Made by a program: the position numbers and the translations under genes. A stretch of DNA of 64,000 nucleotides, taken from positions 19,256,551-19,320,550 of the forward strand of contig CM033106.1 of assembly GCA_019321725.1 (NCBI GenBank), written 5' to 3'. A model generated the notes under the pieces. That model had not been told where the DNA came from and did no database searches. It saw only the letters and a list, made by a program, of their open reading frames with translations. How positions within the stretch are numbered: position 1 is the stretch's first letter; each line of letters begins with the position of its first letter. Shown one piece after another: positions 10,634 to 22,800 of this stretch. Origin of the DNA: Paulownia fortunei. Its lineage: Eukaryota; Streptophyta; Magnoliopsida; Lamiales; Paulowniaceae.

Positions 10634-13312
10634 TATAATACCCAAACCTCTCACTACTCACCTGGCCAAATATGATTCATGCATTATGTGCTAATTTTAT
10701 ATGCTACTTGCATTTATATTGATATTACATATTTTATTTCTTTTATACGACATTCTTGAATATTTAACTTAATTGTGAAGCTCTCGCATGGTATTAGTTA
10801 TTGAATTTCCTAACCTAAGTGGTTGATTTTATATTGAGATAAGAAGAAATCTAGGTATCAATATAGAAAGTAGTGCTAGGTTATACGTGGTAACCTTAGG
10901 AGTTCGAAAGGTGTCACCAAAAAGTTTATAGAAAGTGAGTTAGGTCGATCATGAATTTTAATATTATATATATATTTACATAATACAGTTGGGACAACTA
11001 GACATACAATACTATAATTTAAATGTTATATAACTAGGTTTATAGGTTTGTAACACTATCAATGCACAAACTTATCAATCAGGCAAAAATTGATGATTTT
11101 TCGGGTGAAGAACCTAATGAACGGACATAGGAATTAGCTACGGGAATGAATGGTGATGAAGGTAGGTTGCAACCAAATAAGAATATATGAGACACACAAG
11201 ATTGGGGCTACAAAATAAGGGAGAAAATCAGATTATACCATTACATGACACCTCAAACTTATGCCACCTCATGCTTAGACTTATCAAACTAGCACCTCAA
11301 ACTATTCTTCACTCTTAAGCTAATAGTCACGACTTGAACCTTATTCTAAACCATTTCAGCTTCTAAATACATATAAAAATCTCTCTAAATAGGTCCTAAG
11401 TGATTCCAACCAAAAAAGGAGGTAAAACAAGCAAAGGGAAGGAGAAATAACCAAGTTCAAGTAGAAAACTGTGTAAGGTGATCTTAACCTATAGGTTTGG
11501 CATGACTTTCAAATTTATTTTGAGGTTTATTGGCTTATTAAGCTTTGAATATTATTTATAAATGTGTTATTATGTTATTAGATAGGTGTTGGTGCACAAA
11601 GAAAGGGTTTTTGGTTGCAAATACTTAATAGAAAACACTTGTACTAGAAACTATCACCTTATTATATTCTTGTGTTTTAGGTTTCAAAAGTATATGGTAT
11701 GTTGAATAAAACCTGTAATTATCATCATACACATATTTATATATGGGTTAAGAGTATTGGAATAAATGTTCATCAGTTAGAAATTGAAATTAGACATGAT
11801 ATTGAAGAAACACTCAAAACTGCCAAAGTAAGAATATCTGTTCTGGTGTGCTGTGAAAGGGACTAAATTAGAGGACCTAGACCCATGAGTTTTGGAAACT
11901 TTATGGCATGGTTATATTTTCTACATGCTATCTAAGTGTGGCAATAAATTTAAAGTGAATAAACATTCCTAAGGATGTCAAAATGTCTATGAAACCTAAT
12001 ATGGCAGCAAGGAAATTAGAAGGTGAAAATATGTCCCATTTGATAACTTAGTATGTTTCAGCCTAAACATGTTGCTATTGAATTCTAACAATTAGGTACA
12101 TGTATTACTTCAATTACATGATGTTTACATATATTTAATATGTGAAGTTAAGGTATTTGAGGGACTATATTAGGTTCTAGTTTGTGAAAGGTTGATTGTT
12201 ACCTAGATAGCTTAGTCCTAGATAGCTTAGTGTTTAAAGTCTTAGTATGAGATTTTGTGCTTTCAACTTGCCAAATTGGGAATGGTCCTTGATTTTGGGT
12301 AATATTACAGGCTATTTTACATCTAAGGTTGGAGAAGAATACTAAACAAATCTAGACTAAGCCACCAACCAAGTGAAACGTAAGTAAAGATTCATTTGCA
12401 ACTACAATGCATAGACATAGTAGATGTGTGAATTATATGTAATATCATAAATCATATGTGCATAGTAGAGGGCTCTCCATTGAGCATACATACATGGTCA
12501 TTGTCATTGGCATGTGCTTGCATCATATACGAGCATTGTGATAAATCTTGCATTGTACGGCATGATTCTGAGAAAAGAAAATATTTTGCTGACCACTACT
12601 AGTGCACCGAAGCATGCATGGATTTGCATGCGTATGAGTATGCATGGATTTTCATGTTTATATGATTATTAGCCATTGGATTATGGCGGTGTACAAAGCT
12701 CTTTTCCAGTGCATGGGATAGTAGCGTTCGTCAGGGGCCCAAGAAAGAAATGATTTTGAGAGAAATATTATGATGCATAAAATTGCATTGTGGGCATAGC
12801 ATTTTGAGATGCATGACTTGATATTGTGGATTATTCTTTGACATGCATAATCTTTACTTGTTGAGTGTTAGCTCATATAGTTTATGCATTGTAGGTGAGT
12901 ACGACAATGCTTAAAGCATCTTTTACTGACTGGTCGGCTGTTGGAGCTCCTGCAGGTGTCTAAGAGAGTGTGTACATGGATGACGACCTATTGGGCAATT
13001 TTGTTGGCTTGTTATATTTTGAGTCTGTTGTATTATATTTTTAGACTGGTACTATGTTTCACTTTTAAAACTTTACTGTAAATAAGTATGTAAATATTGT
13101 GGTCATTGTGGGTATTGTGCTTTTATATAAATATTGATCTTGCTATATACATGACATGCGTGAGAAAGTATTTAAAATAGGGTTGTGCATGTAAGAAGTG
13201 ATTTATCTTTTCTTAAAGTATTACAAAAAAAAATTCTCGCATGCACGTAGGGTCTATCATATCAAATTATACAATATATATGGTTGTGTAGTAATTGGGG
13301 TGTTACATCTAT
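10629..13312. repeat. 5-bp target site duplication TCTAT around solo LTR
   Basis: TCTAT at 10629-10633 directly precedes the LTR and is repeated at 13308-13312 directly after it. A perfect 5-bp duplication at both aligned LTR ends is the mark of a retroviral-type integration. Confidence 0.85.
10634..13307 (+). mobile_element. solo LTR of the Tekay-like element (LTR-A)
   Basis: About 2.67 kb that aligns along its full length with the 3' LTR of the chromovirus at 24426-27276. The start TATAATACCC corresponds to TGTGATACCC and the end is GGGGTGTTACA in both. No internal element sequence (gag, pol, PBS) remains, and a 5-bp TCTAT duplication flanks it, so it is a solo LTR left by LTR-LTR recombination. 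It lacks one unit of the roughly 190-bp duplication present in the 24426 and 52957 copies. G-to-A and C-to-T style changes at its start fit methylation-driven decay. It is nested within an older LTR-B/copia insertion. Confidence 0.9.
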
Positions 13313-13329
13313 CAATCTTAAAATTTTTA

Positions 13330-13830
13330 ATGGCTGTAATAAAATAATTAAAGTTTCGACTTATACCTTTTTATGGACTCTGGTTGTCATAGACTATGAA
13401 GCAATCAATTGCTAGCACTTTTTCTGAATTTGGCTCATATGGATCCAAACGTCTCCCCTCTATCTGATCAAATAGCCTTGATACTTAGCCCAGTTTATTT
13501 TTTCACTTCACATCTGAATTCTTTGAACTTTTCAAAAGCTTCAGATTTGTACCTCATAAGGTATACATAACCATACCTAGAATAATCGTTGATAAAAGTT
13601 ATAAAGTATTAACAGTTTCCACGAGCACTAATACTTCGTGGCCCACATATATCTGAATGGATCAAATCCAATAGATTTTTGGCTCGCTTGACTTGTCCAA
13701 CAAATGTTAATGTGGTCATTTTTCTTTAAGACATGACTCAAATGTTGGCATTCCTTGCTCTTTTGAAAGATTGAGCAACTGGGCCAACTTATGAATTCTT
13801 TTCTTAGAGATAAGACCTAACCTAGCATGT
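13330..13830 (-). pseudogene. copia-2 integrase fragment
   Basis: Minus-strand translation recovers the integrase start as in copia-1. The + strand at 13630-13700 aligns with 3330-3400, encoding the LLDLIHS/ICGPRSISARG-like block, and 13500-13620 aligns with 3200-3320. The left end near 13440-13480 resembles the KALRSDRGGE region and then similarity fades. It is truncated: no RT or RNase H follows before the solo LTR. It runs into the gag-protease frame at 13830-14573. Confidence 0.6.
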
Positions 13831-14573
13831 CATAAGCATTGGGAAATATGATTATCAATTTTTCTTTTATTTTGTTGAACATGGAAAAAGGAGTTATGGG
13901 GATTAATAGAATATAAACCATTCATCAATATGCCATAGGTAATCAGAACTGAATCTTTAAAAATAGAACAACTTCCATATTTTATTGAAAAAATAAAACC
14001 TTCTTTATCCAAAATAGAAATGGAGATAATGTTCTTAACTATCTGTAGAACATAAAGACAATTGTTTAAAATTAAAGATACTCCATTTCCTAAAGCTAAG
14101 TTAACACTTCCTATGGCTAATGTAACAACTTTTGCTCCATTCTCCAGCCACAGGATTGTCTTTCCTCTACTTAGCTTCCTGCTTCTTACTATCACCTGCA
14201 AATCATTGTAAAGATGAGACTCACAACCTATATCCAATACCCAGGAAGCATCGTTAATTGATAAGTTAACTTCAATAAAATAAATACCTAAACTCTTTAG
14301 GCTAACAAGGTACTCCTTGTAGTTCCTTTTCCATTGCCCAGGTTTGCCGCAGTAGTGGCACTTGTCATCGGTCTTGTTGGAACTCTTGGAGATGCCACCT
14401 GTTGACTTCATGTCTTTAGATTTTGAGGAATGCTTCCCTTTCCCTTTCTTTCTCTTTGGCTTTGCAGCCTTTAAGTTAGATGAGGATCCAACAAGCATGA
14501 TCGGCTTGTCCTTCTTCATAGTGGACTTAGTTATCTTCAATATGTTAACCAGCTCGGCAAGGCTAATTTTCAT
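13830..14573 (-). pseudogene. copia-2 gag C-terminus, protease and GAG-pre-integrase (open frame)
   Basis: A 247-codon minus-strand frame is still open across the gag C-terminus, protease and GAG-pre-integrase. It begins within gag (LVNILKITKSTMKKDKP), then has a Lys/Ser-rich basic linker, then the knuckle CHYCGKPGQWKRNY in which the last Cys has become Tyr and the usual His is Gln. The protease region has WVLDIGCESHLYND in place of the family's D-S/T-G motif, so the catalytic D-T/S-G is altered to DIG. Next come SRKLSRGKTILWLENGAKV and NNCLYVLQIVKNIISISILDKEG, matching copia-1 at 3635-3904. Gag continues right, out of frame, to about 15060. The frame is open but the element lacks its 5' gag reading frame and its RT, so it is non-functional. 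Confidence 0.75.
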
Positions 14574-15060
14574 TTTATGTATGTTGAAGTCGACAACGAA
14601 GGTGTCAAACGATGAGGAAAAGACTGGAGGATGAGATCTAAATAGAGCTCGTTATCCATAATAATTCCAAGTGATCGAGCCTTTCAATCAGGCCTATCAT
14701 CTTCCATCTATGATCATGGACTGAAGAGCCCTCCGTCATATGGGTCATAAAAAGCTCTTTTGAGATCTGATAACTCACCTACCTTGTATGTTCACCATAC
14801 AACTCTTGTAAGTGAACATAGATATCATGTACATATGCATGTACCTCGTGTTGCCTTTGCAACTCATTTGACATCGATGTCATCATATAACATCACGCTT
14901 GTAGATCATCAAGCTTGTGATAATCTACAAGCTTCTCCTCACTGGCATCTTCTGGCACGGCCAGTGTTGGGATCACATCAAGTATGTAATCCCTCTTTTT
15001 AGACTGTAGAATAATCTGAAGGTTCCTCAACCAATCGACATAGTTGGAACTAGTAAATTT
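14574..15060 (-). pseudogene. copia-2 gag N-terminal relic
   Basis: Minus-strand sequence aligns with copia-1 gag (4250-4760). It includes the opening near 15000-15050, which translates around NYVDWLRNLQIILQSKKRDY, then DVIPTLAVPEDASEEKL (about 14930-14990), then a KLDDLQA-like block. The frame to the downstream part is interrupted. The plus-strand frame at 14760-15002 is an antisense shadow. Confidence 0.7.
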
Positions 15061-15829
15061 ATTAGCTTCCAGAATTGATGCAAGTGGAATTTTAGCTATT
15101 TATAAACAATCTACAAATATAAATGAGGCAAAAAATTAGCATACTTTCAAAATCATATTCATTTATAACTAGGTCTTAAGTAATAAATGTCTTCCACTAT
15201 TTTATTCAGATTCCATCACCCCTAAGGGTAATTCAGGAAATCTTATTTCCTAATGGGCTTGAGGCCCAATCAATATGTTGTATGCCCTAATTTTATGATC
15301 TCATAAAACATAATAAAAGGTAGTTAACTTTTAACAATTGTATTTCCATGCAACCTTCAAGCTATTTTACCTCACTTCTTCCCATATACCCAATTTTATG
15401 AGCCCATATGGTACTAAGTGTCAAGTAAGACCCATCAAACCTCCATGTAGATGGAACATCATAACGTTCCACGACTCATGGCCAACGTAGAGATGAGTCC
15501 ATCCCATGGGCATCACCATGTTTAGTAGAGATCACAACTTTCCATTACAGAGTCATTCCACAACTCATGGCCAATGACAAAGTAAGGTAGCATCGTCATG
15601 TCAACTACTTTTAATGGTAGGCATGGATTATTAGGTCCTACTCAATTTTATCTATATTTGCTTGAAATCAAAATTAAAAAATTCCTTTACTTAATTTTTA
15701 GTTCAAGTAAGGTATTTATGTTAACCAAGACTTCATCAATTTTAACCTTGATTTATTTAATAAATTGACAAGCAAATTAATTAAATAAACCCTACGTATG
15801 CATCTAATACATACATAATTTGGATGATA
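15061..15829. other. stretch without a gene, copia-2 5' flank or LTR-like
   Basis: No coding signal. The first 150 bp match the copia-1 flank at 4770-4920. Further right there is LTR-like sequence with near-repeats 'cacgactcatggccaa' (about 15470) and 'cacaactcatggccaa' (about 15570), about 100 bp apart. No clear LTR ends found. Confidence 0.4.
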
Positions 15830-17187
15830 ATAGGCTATTCCTATGTGATCCATTTGAGCCAAAAATGGATCTAGGTCAATGTAAGAGTAATAAAATAAAA
15901 ATAAAAACTAGTTTCTATTACATGAATATATCCCATACATTCATGGGTGTTCTTTTGATTCTTCGTCTTGGTCTATCTTTTTGTCCACCAAAAAAAAATC
16001 TCACCCTATTCTATTCTCATTCAAAATGTCAAGTACATACAAGTAAAAAATAAGAGACCCCTTCTCTTCATCTCTATATTTGCGCTTTGCTCCTATTCCT
16101 TGGAGTGTGGTCTCTTCTATACAGATGTATTTCTCTGCTCTAGTAAGGAGCTCATCTAGCATGTTTGGGGGTCTTCCGGCAATGGATTCCTTGAACCTCC
16201 CCATGACAAAGATTTTATTGCATGATGCCAGCGAGTAACTCATGGTTGATGTGAGGAATTTCGTGCACGGCCTCTACGAAGCATCTAATATAGTCCCTCA
16301 AGGGCTCCTCATCTCTCTAGTTGATTGCAAATAGGTGTGTGACCATCTTGAGGTATTTTCGATTGATAGAGAATTGGTGCAAAAATCCCTACATTAACTG
16401 CTCAAGGCTGATTATACTACCAGTAGGCAGTGGATTGAACCATGACAATGCATGCTTTGAAAGCGTTGTGCAGAATATCTTACAGAAAGCGGCGTCACTT
16501 AAGTTATACAAGTTCGCCTTAGCATAAAACTTATCAAGGTGCTCTTGAGGGTCACCAGTTCCATCATACTTAGTAAGGTTGACAACCTTGATCCCTGCTG
16601 GTAGGGACTCAACTAAGATGGCGGGGGAGAATGGACTGCGCTTAGATAGTGCTATAGAAAATAGGAAGCGATGCTCCATCTGCACTCGTGACTCGGCCAA
16701 AAACTTCGATGGCACAGTAGATATTGTCTTAGTCTCCCTTCATTGCTTCAACTTTTCTTCTACAAGGGATGCCCGACTACTCACATCCTTGTGGGTGTCA
16801 ACCTCTCTATACCTCGTCACTTCACACCTCTGCTCAGTCCTGTCAAGAATTGGAGCAAAATCTTGGCTTCTGTGAGATAATTGAATGGGTTCTTGCTCTC
16901 TACGCTGATTAGCAGCAAATTAAGCTAGTACTTGAGTTGCAGCTCGGGCTGATGCATCATCGATCATTGTCCTCAGTACCTCTTGGGTTATTTGTAGCAC
17001 AACTGGTTGAGTTAGCTCCGTCGGATGTGGTGGTAGATCACACTAGGGAAGAGGCTCCCCCGGCTGGTCCACTCTGTTGTTGTCACCTCTTCTTTCACGG
17101 GGGGCGTCTTGAGCGTTAAGTTCCCTAACTCTAGTTCTGGTCTACATCATCAATGTCTTGGCAGGGTTCCCACATACGTTGCCAAAA
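15830..17187 (-). pseudogene. Tat-like Ty3 gag relic
   Basis: The minus-strand frame at 16389-16715 has a retrotrans_gag core: LPAGIKVVNLTKYDGTGDPQEHLDKFYAK, then FCTTLSKHALSWFNPLPTGSI. YDGTGDP, HLDKF and SWF-LP are the conserved points of Tat/Ogre/Retand gag. The downstream half continues at 16001-16243 (VMGRFKESIAGRPPNMLDELLTRAEKYICIEE). To the right (17160-17187) the minus strand reads 'TTTTGGCAACGTATGTGGGAA', close to the usual Tat-lineage primer-binding region TTGGCGCCGTCTGTGGGAA, which places the gag start at the correct spot. There is a stop near 16380 and no protease or pol remains, so it is a 5' fragment. Confidence 0.7.
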
Positions 17188-17727
17188 TGATGTGGCATAA
17201 ATCTAAATCTCCAAATATCAGCTCCTCACAAACTTTCAATTCTTATATAGGTTTTTGTCTACAACACACACAAGTTGTTAAGGGCATCGGGGTTGTTTTG
17301 GCGAAAAGCTTTCGACACTCAAGTCAGAACTAAAGAGAGAATGATCGTATGAAAATAAAAAGTTTAAAGTTCTAGCAATGTGAATAAATTACTTCTTTCT
17401 AAAGGATGAAAGAGTATTTATAATAATTCTTGATGGGCTTAAGCCCATCAAGCCATAAAAATAGTTCAAATTAAATATGTTCTTGATAATTGAGCCTTTT
17501 TGTGCCGGGTTTGGGTCTTCTTGTGGTGGGCTTAGGCCATGTACCATCACTTTTCTTTCACTTCTCTTTCAGGAATTTGATGTCTGTTTATGTCATTTCC
17601 CCTCAAAGTATAAAGCCTAACTTTTTGGTTCAAAATTCATCCTTGGATATATATCATACTTTATTTAGGAATTTCCTAACTTATTATTTCATACATTACA
17701 ATATTAATTGATAGATTCTTTATTATC

Positions 17728-17728
<1 letters not shown>
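17188..17728 (-). mobile_element. probable 5' LTR of the Tat-like fragment
   Basis: Starts TGATGTGGCATAA directly next to the primer-binding-like sequence and has no coding signal. Promoter-like AT-rich sequence and several T-rich stretches follow. The outer boundary is not determined, so the right end is given as the start of the AG microsatellite. Confidence 0.4.

Positions 17729-17756
<28 letters not shown>
17729..17756. repeat. (AG)14 microsatellite
   Basis: Uninterrupted AG dinucleotide run. Confidence 0.95.
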
Positions 17757-17760
<4 letters not shown>

Positions 17761-18775
17761 GGCAGACTTCTATATGAATTGCCTTCTTAATTTTTGATTT
17801 CATGAATTTGGAATCCTCTAAAGTGTTTAATTTTTTTTTAATGCATCACAGCAAATGCACATACCAATGACATTATAAACTATTTAATTCCTAAATCCTG
17901 GCTCTTAATAGCAGGTTAAGTAAACGCATGTGCTAATATTTTACTTTAATAATTTAATCTTGATGTTCCGTAACATGATCGTTGACCATGACACTTAAAA
18001 AAAAATATAGCATACCAAAGCACATGAAAGTGTTGGAAAATATTCAATTTGTTCGACAGATATTTTAAAGTTGGCGCTTGTTTGATTTTTTTAGTAGGTA
18101 GAATTTAAAGAAGTATACTTATTTAGGAGTTGCAGTACCCTTATTCTCATTTGGGAATTGCACACAGTACATCTGGTTAGCACGGTTGCCATTTTATTTG
18201 CAAATTTTACATGTAAATTAAATAAAATTTAAATATTATTTCTCTTTAAAATTTTAAATTATTCTCTTACATATTCTAAAATATGTGTTTCGCCCTTAAA
18301 AACCCAAAATTTAGATTCCATACATAATACACCTTACTGTGAAAAATAGATACAAAGACTCTAATATTGGGTGTTATATAAGAATTTGCCTTTTTTTTTC
18401 TTTACATAAACGAGGAGAATCTGGTAACATATCTTTTGTGTAGGTTGAAAGCAATAATCAGAGAGGAAGGTCAACACTTCCACTATATAATATCCTCAGA
18501 AAACCCTCGCACCAACGGTCAACACTTCTAATATATAATATACTCGGAAAACCATGGCACCAATTTCGGGCTGACGCTAGATTGGAGTAACCCATGGGAA
18601 AATAATTATTATTTATTTATTTATTTTTCTAGTACTCCTCTATATTTTATTTAACCTAAAATATATCAAACTTAACTCCTAGTCAAGATATCATACTATT
18701 ATATAATCGAAGGAATGAAAGCTTGTATAATCGATGTATAATTATACTAAATTCTTAATACCATGATATTATAAT
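17757..18775. other. AT-rich stretch without a gene
   Basis: No reading frame or element signature seen, apart from the 48-bp duplication at 18469-18564 and an ATTT repeat near 18610-18625. Confidence 0.5.
18469..18564. repeat. 48-bp tandem duplication
   Basis: Units 18469-18516 and 18517-18564 share 'ggtcaacacttc', 'atataatat', 'aaaacc' and 'caccaa' in register, with about eight differences by eye. Confidence 0.8.
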
Positions 18776-19690
18776 GTATAAATGCATATATAATCACATA
18801 ATCAAGTGAGTGTATGTATACATAGCGAAATTGTCGGTCACCGTATCTCAAATCAAACTCGTCTATTAACTTGCAATAGAATCATGAACATGCCATCAAG
18901 CTCCATGCTCCTAATCAGAACAAGCCTTTACTCATGGTGGTGTGTAGCTACTAGGGTAGCCCATTCAATTTAACACCTCAAATCTTTGGTTCTATGGTGA
19001 TACTCCAAGGAAGAACGTAGAAATAAATTTATGTAGAGAGAAAATTCTTCATCACTATGAGAGCCATATTGTTTTTTGTACCCTCTGAGACTCTACATCA
19101 TGTTATGAAGTATAAGTTTAATGTTGCTACTTTAGTATATATCTAATGGCCAAGGATGATTCAGTCTTTTAGAGCATATATAGTAAAGTTATCAAGTCCA
19201 AACTGATTAACATGAGAGGTCGAGGAAAAACTAAGTTGATAACGTACTTATGCTCTATGGTTCATAATCCGGGTGACTAGATGAAAATATGTTCAACTAG
19301 TAATGAACATAATTACATATTTGAGTGAGTTGAGCATATTTTACTTATTTTTATTGAGGGATGTAAATATGTTTGATTGAGTGCAACCACAAAGTTTGAG
19401 GTACATATTGAGTTATTGAGTTGTAAGATTATATTAGTTTGAAAATGACTTAATATAACTCTTAATACCTATCCTTTCTCACTTGGTCGCACACCACATA
19501 TCCTGTATGAAGAGAAGGAGATGAGATTGAGAAATTGCACGAGGATAAGATTCAAAAAGATTGAATCAAATATGAATGAGTAGGAGATATTGGGTATTGA
19601 GTTGGATATAGGAAAGATATATATTTGTATATATCAAATTCCTATCATTATAGAATAAGAGAATTAAGGTATTCTCCTAAATTACCCCCA
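18776..19690. repeat. LTR-C-like repeat with an inverted segment
   Basis: 18776-19050 matches 32140-32420 in the same orientation (shared blocks 'aatagaatcatgaa', 'ccatcaagct', 'atgtagagagaaaa'). 19600-19690, however, matches 32440-32540 only as its reverse complement (shared 'aggagaat', 'tttgatata'). The two parts are contiguous in the 32 kb copy but here lie about 550 bp apart in opposite orientation. The family is not identified. Size and context suggest LTR material. Its right edge coincides with the lost 5' LTR of the Tekay-like element. Confidence 0.55.
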
Positions 19691-19700
19691 TTCAGTTACT

Positions 19701-19712
19701 TCCTATCAGAGC
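19701..19712 (+). promoter_or_regulatory. primer-binding site (initiator tRNA-Met), altered
   Basis: TCCTATCAGAGC against the standard TGGTATCAGAGC. The two G-to-C changes affect the tRNA CCA-pairing end and would weaken priming. Confidence 0.75.
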
Positions 19713-19868
19713 CCAGGTCTTGATTCTGTAGACTGTCCATGTACATAACCTTTGAAACTTGCAGAGCGCAGCCATGCCAGTAAGTTTTATATTATCATAT
19801 ATTGCATTTCATATTTCATAAATTATATTGGCCATATGTTGTCAAACTTGTATAAACAGCGCTACAAA

Positions 19869-22800
19869 ATGGTGAGAACTCGTGGTGAGAGCAGTGGTGG
19901 TGCCAGAGCACAGAGGAATGAGACACCCATCCTGGTTAATGATCGAGATACCATGATTAATCGGTTAACAGAACTGATTGAACGACAGTCCGAACAGATT
20001 CAACAATTGATTCGGCAGAGGGATAATGATGAGCAACCACGGGTGGAGGTAAACCAACAGCGGACAGACTATATATATATGGTGGGAGAACGATTTCGAA
20101 GACTGGATCCCCCAACATTTGAGGATGCTATTGATCCTACCGCTGCAGAGGACTGGTTGAGGACCCTGGAGAACATGTTCCAGTACAGCAGGGTGCCAGT
20201 AGAGGAGAGGGTAATGTGTGCAACTTTCATGCTTCGCGGTAGTGCAGGCCATTGGTGGGACATGATTAGCAGTATAGAGGACATTACTACCATGAGCTGG
20301 GATAGATTCAAGGAGTTATTCCGAAACAAATATTTCACAGCTCCAATTCGCATGATGAAGATGAACGAGTTTATACAACTGCGACAAGGAGCGATGACTG
20401 TTGGGGAATATATTCGTAAATTTGAACAACTGTCCAGGTTTGCTACACACATGGTCAGCACTGAAGTATTGAAAGTAGAGAGATTTCTGGAGGGTTTGAG
20501 GCCAGAGTTATACCGGGATGTGAATATGGCGGGTACTCAAAGGGTAACATTTTCACAGGTGGCTGAGAGGGCGTTGGTGGCAGAACAGGCTGAATTGAGA
20601 ATCGTTCGTGCACATGAGGCTCGACAGCAGTTCAGACAGCAGGGACAGAGATGGACTGTGGGGCAAAAGAGGTCATTCCAAATGCAGAAGCCGATCCAAA
20701 TACAGAAGCCGGGATTTAAATTTCAAGGAGAACAAGGCCAACAACAAGAAGGTCAAAATAAGAGGCCACGGGTTGAACAAGGAAAAGCACCAATGCCAGA
20801 AGCTGTGTGTCAGAAATGTGGTAATCGACATACTGGAGGCTGCTATATAGAAACCAGGACGTGTTTTCGATGTGGAATACCAGGACATATTGCTAAATTT
20901 TGCCCAGGTAAACAGAATCAGACCATCCAAAAGAATGTACCAGCCAAGGTATTCACCATGACCAGGGCGGATGCAGAAGCAAATCCATCGGTGGTAACAG
21001 GTACACTTTATATTTCTAGTGTTCCAACACTTGTATTATTTGATTCTGGAGCCACGCATTCATTTGCATCCACTGAGTACGTGAAGAGGCTGGGTAGAAT
21101 ACCAAATGTAGCAGAAATCAGTTATAGTGTAACAGTTCCCTCTGGAGATGCTAGACAAACCGATCGGATTTTGAGAGCTTGTGCTATACTTGTTGAAGGT
21201 AGAGAATTACATGCTGATTTGATTGTACTGGATATGAATGATTATGATGTTATTTTAGGCATGGATTGGTTGTCAAAGTATGGGGCTACTATCAACTGTA
21301 AGGAAAAGACGGTGACATTTCAACTTTCTGGAAAAGAGTTTTTCACATTTGCCAGCATTGTGAAGAATTTCAGATTTCCTATGATTTCAGCAGTGAAAGC
21401 ACAACGATTACTCGATGATGGTTGTGAAGGGTACTTGGTGAGTGTCATGAACATTGAGGAACAACACCCACCAACTCTGAGTGAAATACCAGTGGTACGG
21501 GAATATACTGAAGTATTTCCAGATGATCTCCCGGGACTGCCACCAGATCGTGAAATAAAGTTTGTTATTGACATACAACCAGGAACATCTTCAATCTCAA
21601 AAACTCCCTACAGAATGGCTCCATTGGAGTTAAAAGAATTGAAAGTACAATTACAAGACTTGTTGGACAAGAGATTCATCAGACCGAGCTTTTCACCTTG
21701 GGGAGCACCAGTTCTATTTGTACGTAAGAAGGATGGCACCATGAGACTGTGCATCGATTATCGAGAGTTGAACAGGGTCACAATTAAGAATAAGTATCCG
21801 TTACCCAGAATCGATGATTTATTTGACCAGCTTCAGGGTGCCGCAATATTTTCAAAGATTGACTTACGCTCTGGGTACCATCAATTGAAAATAAAGGAAG
21901 AGGATATCCCCAAGACGGCATTTAGTACAAGATATGGGCACTATGAATTTTTGGTGATGCCATTTGGATTGACTAACGCTCCAGCAGCATTCATGGATCT
22001 GATGAACAGAGTGTTTAAAGAATTTCTGGATAAATTTGTTATTGTGTTCATAGATGACATTCTAGTTTACTCCAGAACTAAAGAAGAACATGCCGCACAT
22101 TTAACACAAGTACTAGAGATCCTGAAAGTGAAGCAGTTGTACGCCAAATTCAAGAAATGCGAGTTCTGGTTGGATCGTGTGGTATTCTTGGGACATGTTA
22201 TATCAGGAGCTGGAATATCAGTAGATCCAAGTAAAGTTGAAGCTATCAACAACTGGATGCAACCTACTAATCCTTCAGAGGTGCGCAGTTTTCTGGGTTT
22301 AGCTGGATATTACCGAAGATTTGTGGAGGGGTTCTCCAAGATTGCAATGCCATTGACACAATTAACCAGAAAAGGGGTGATGTTTAGATGGACAGATATG
22401 TATGAGCGAAGTTTCCAAGAGCTGAAAAAGAGGCTGACTTCAGCACCTATTCTCTCAATTCCATCAGGTACGGGAGGATTCGTAATTTACAGTGACGCAT
22501 CGAAGAATGGATTAGGATGTGTACTGATGCAGAATGGCAAAGTAATTGCGTATGCATCCAGACAACTTAAAGAGTACGAAAAGAATTACCCCACGCACGA
22601 CTTGGAACTTGCTGCTGTAGTATTTGCACTTAAAATATGGAGGCACTATTTATATGGTGAACGGTGCGAGATCTTTACTGATCACAAGAGCCTCAAATAC
22701 TTCTTCACACAGAAAGAGTTGAATATGCGGCAGCGAAGATGGCTAGAACTGGTAAAAGATTATGATTGTGTGATCAATTACCACCCAGGTAAAGCCAACG

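Noticed and set aside
14362..15002. Plus-strand frames of 90 and 80 codons
   Set aside because: Antisense shadows of copia-2 gag.
16321..17333. Series of plus-strand frames (68, 98, 60 and 74 codons)
   Set aside because: Antisense to the Tat-like gag and its leader, with no conserved motifs.
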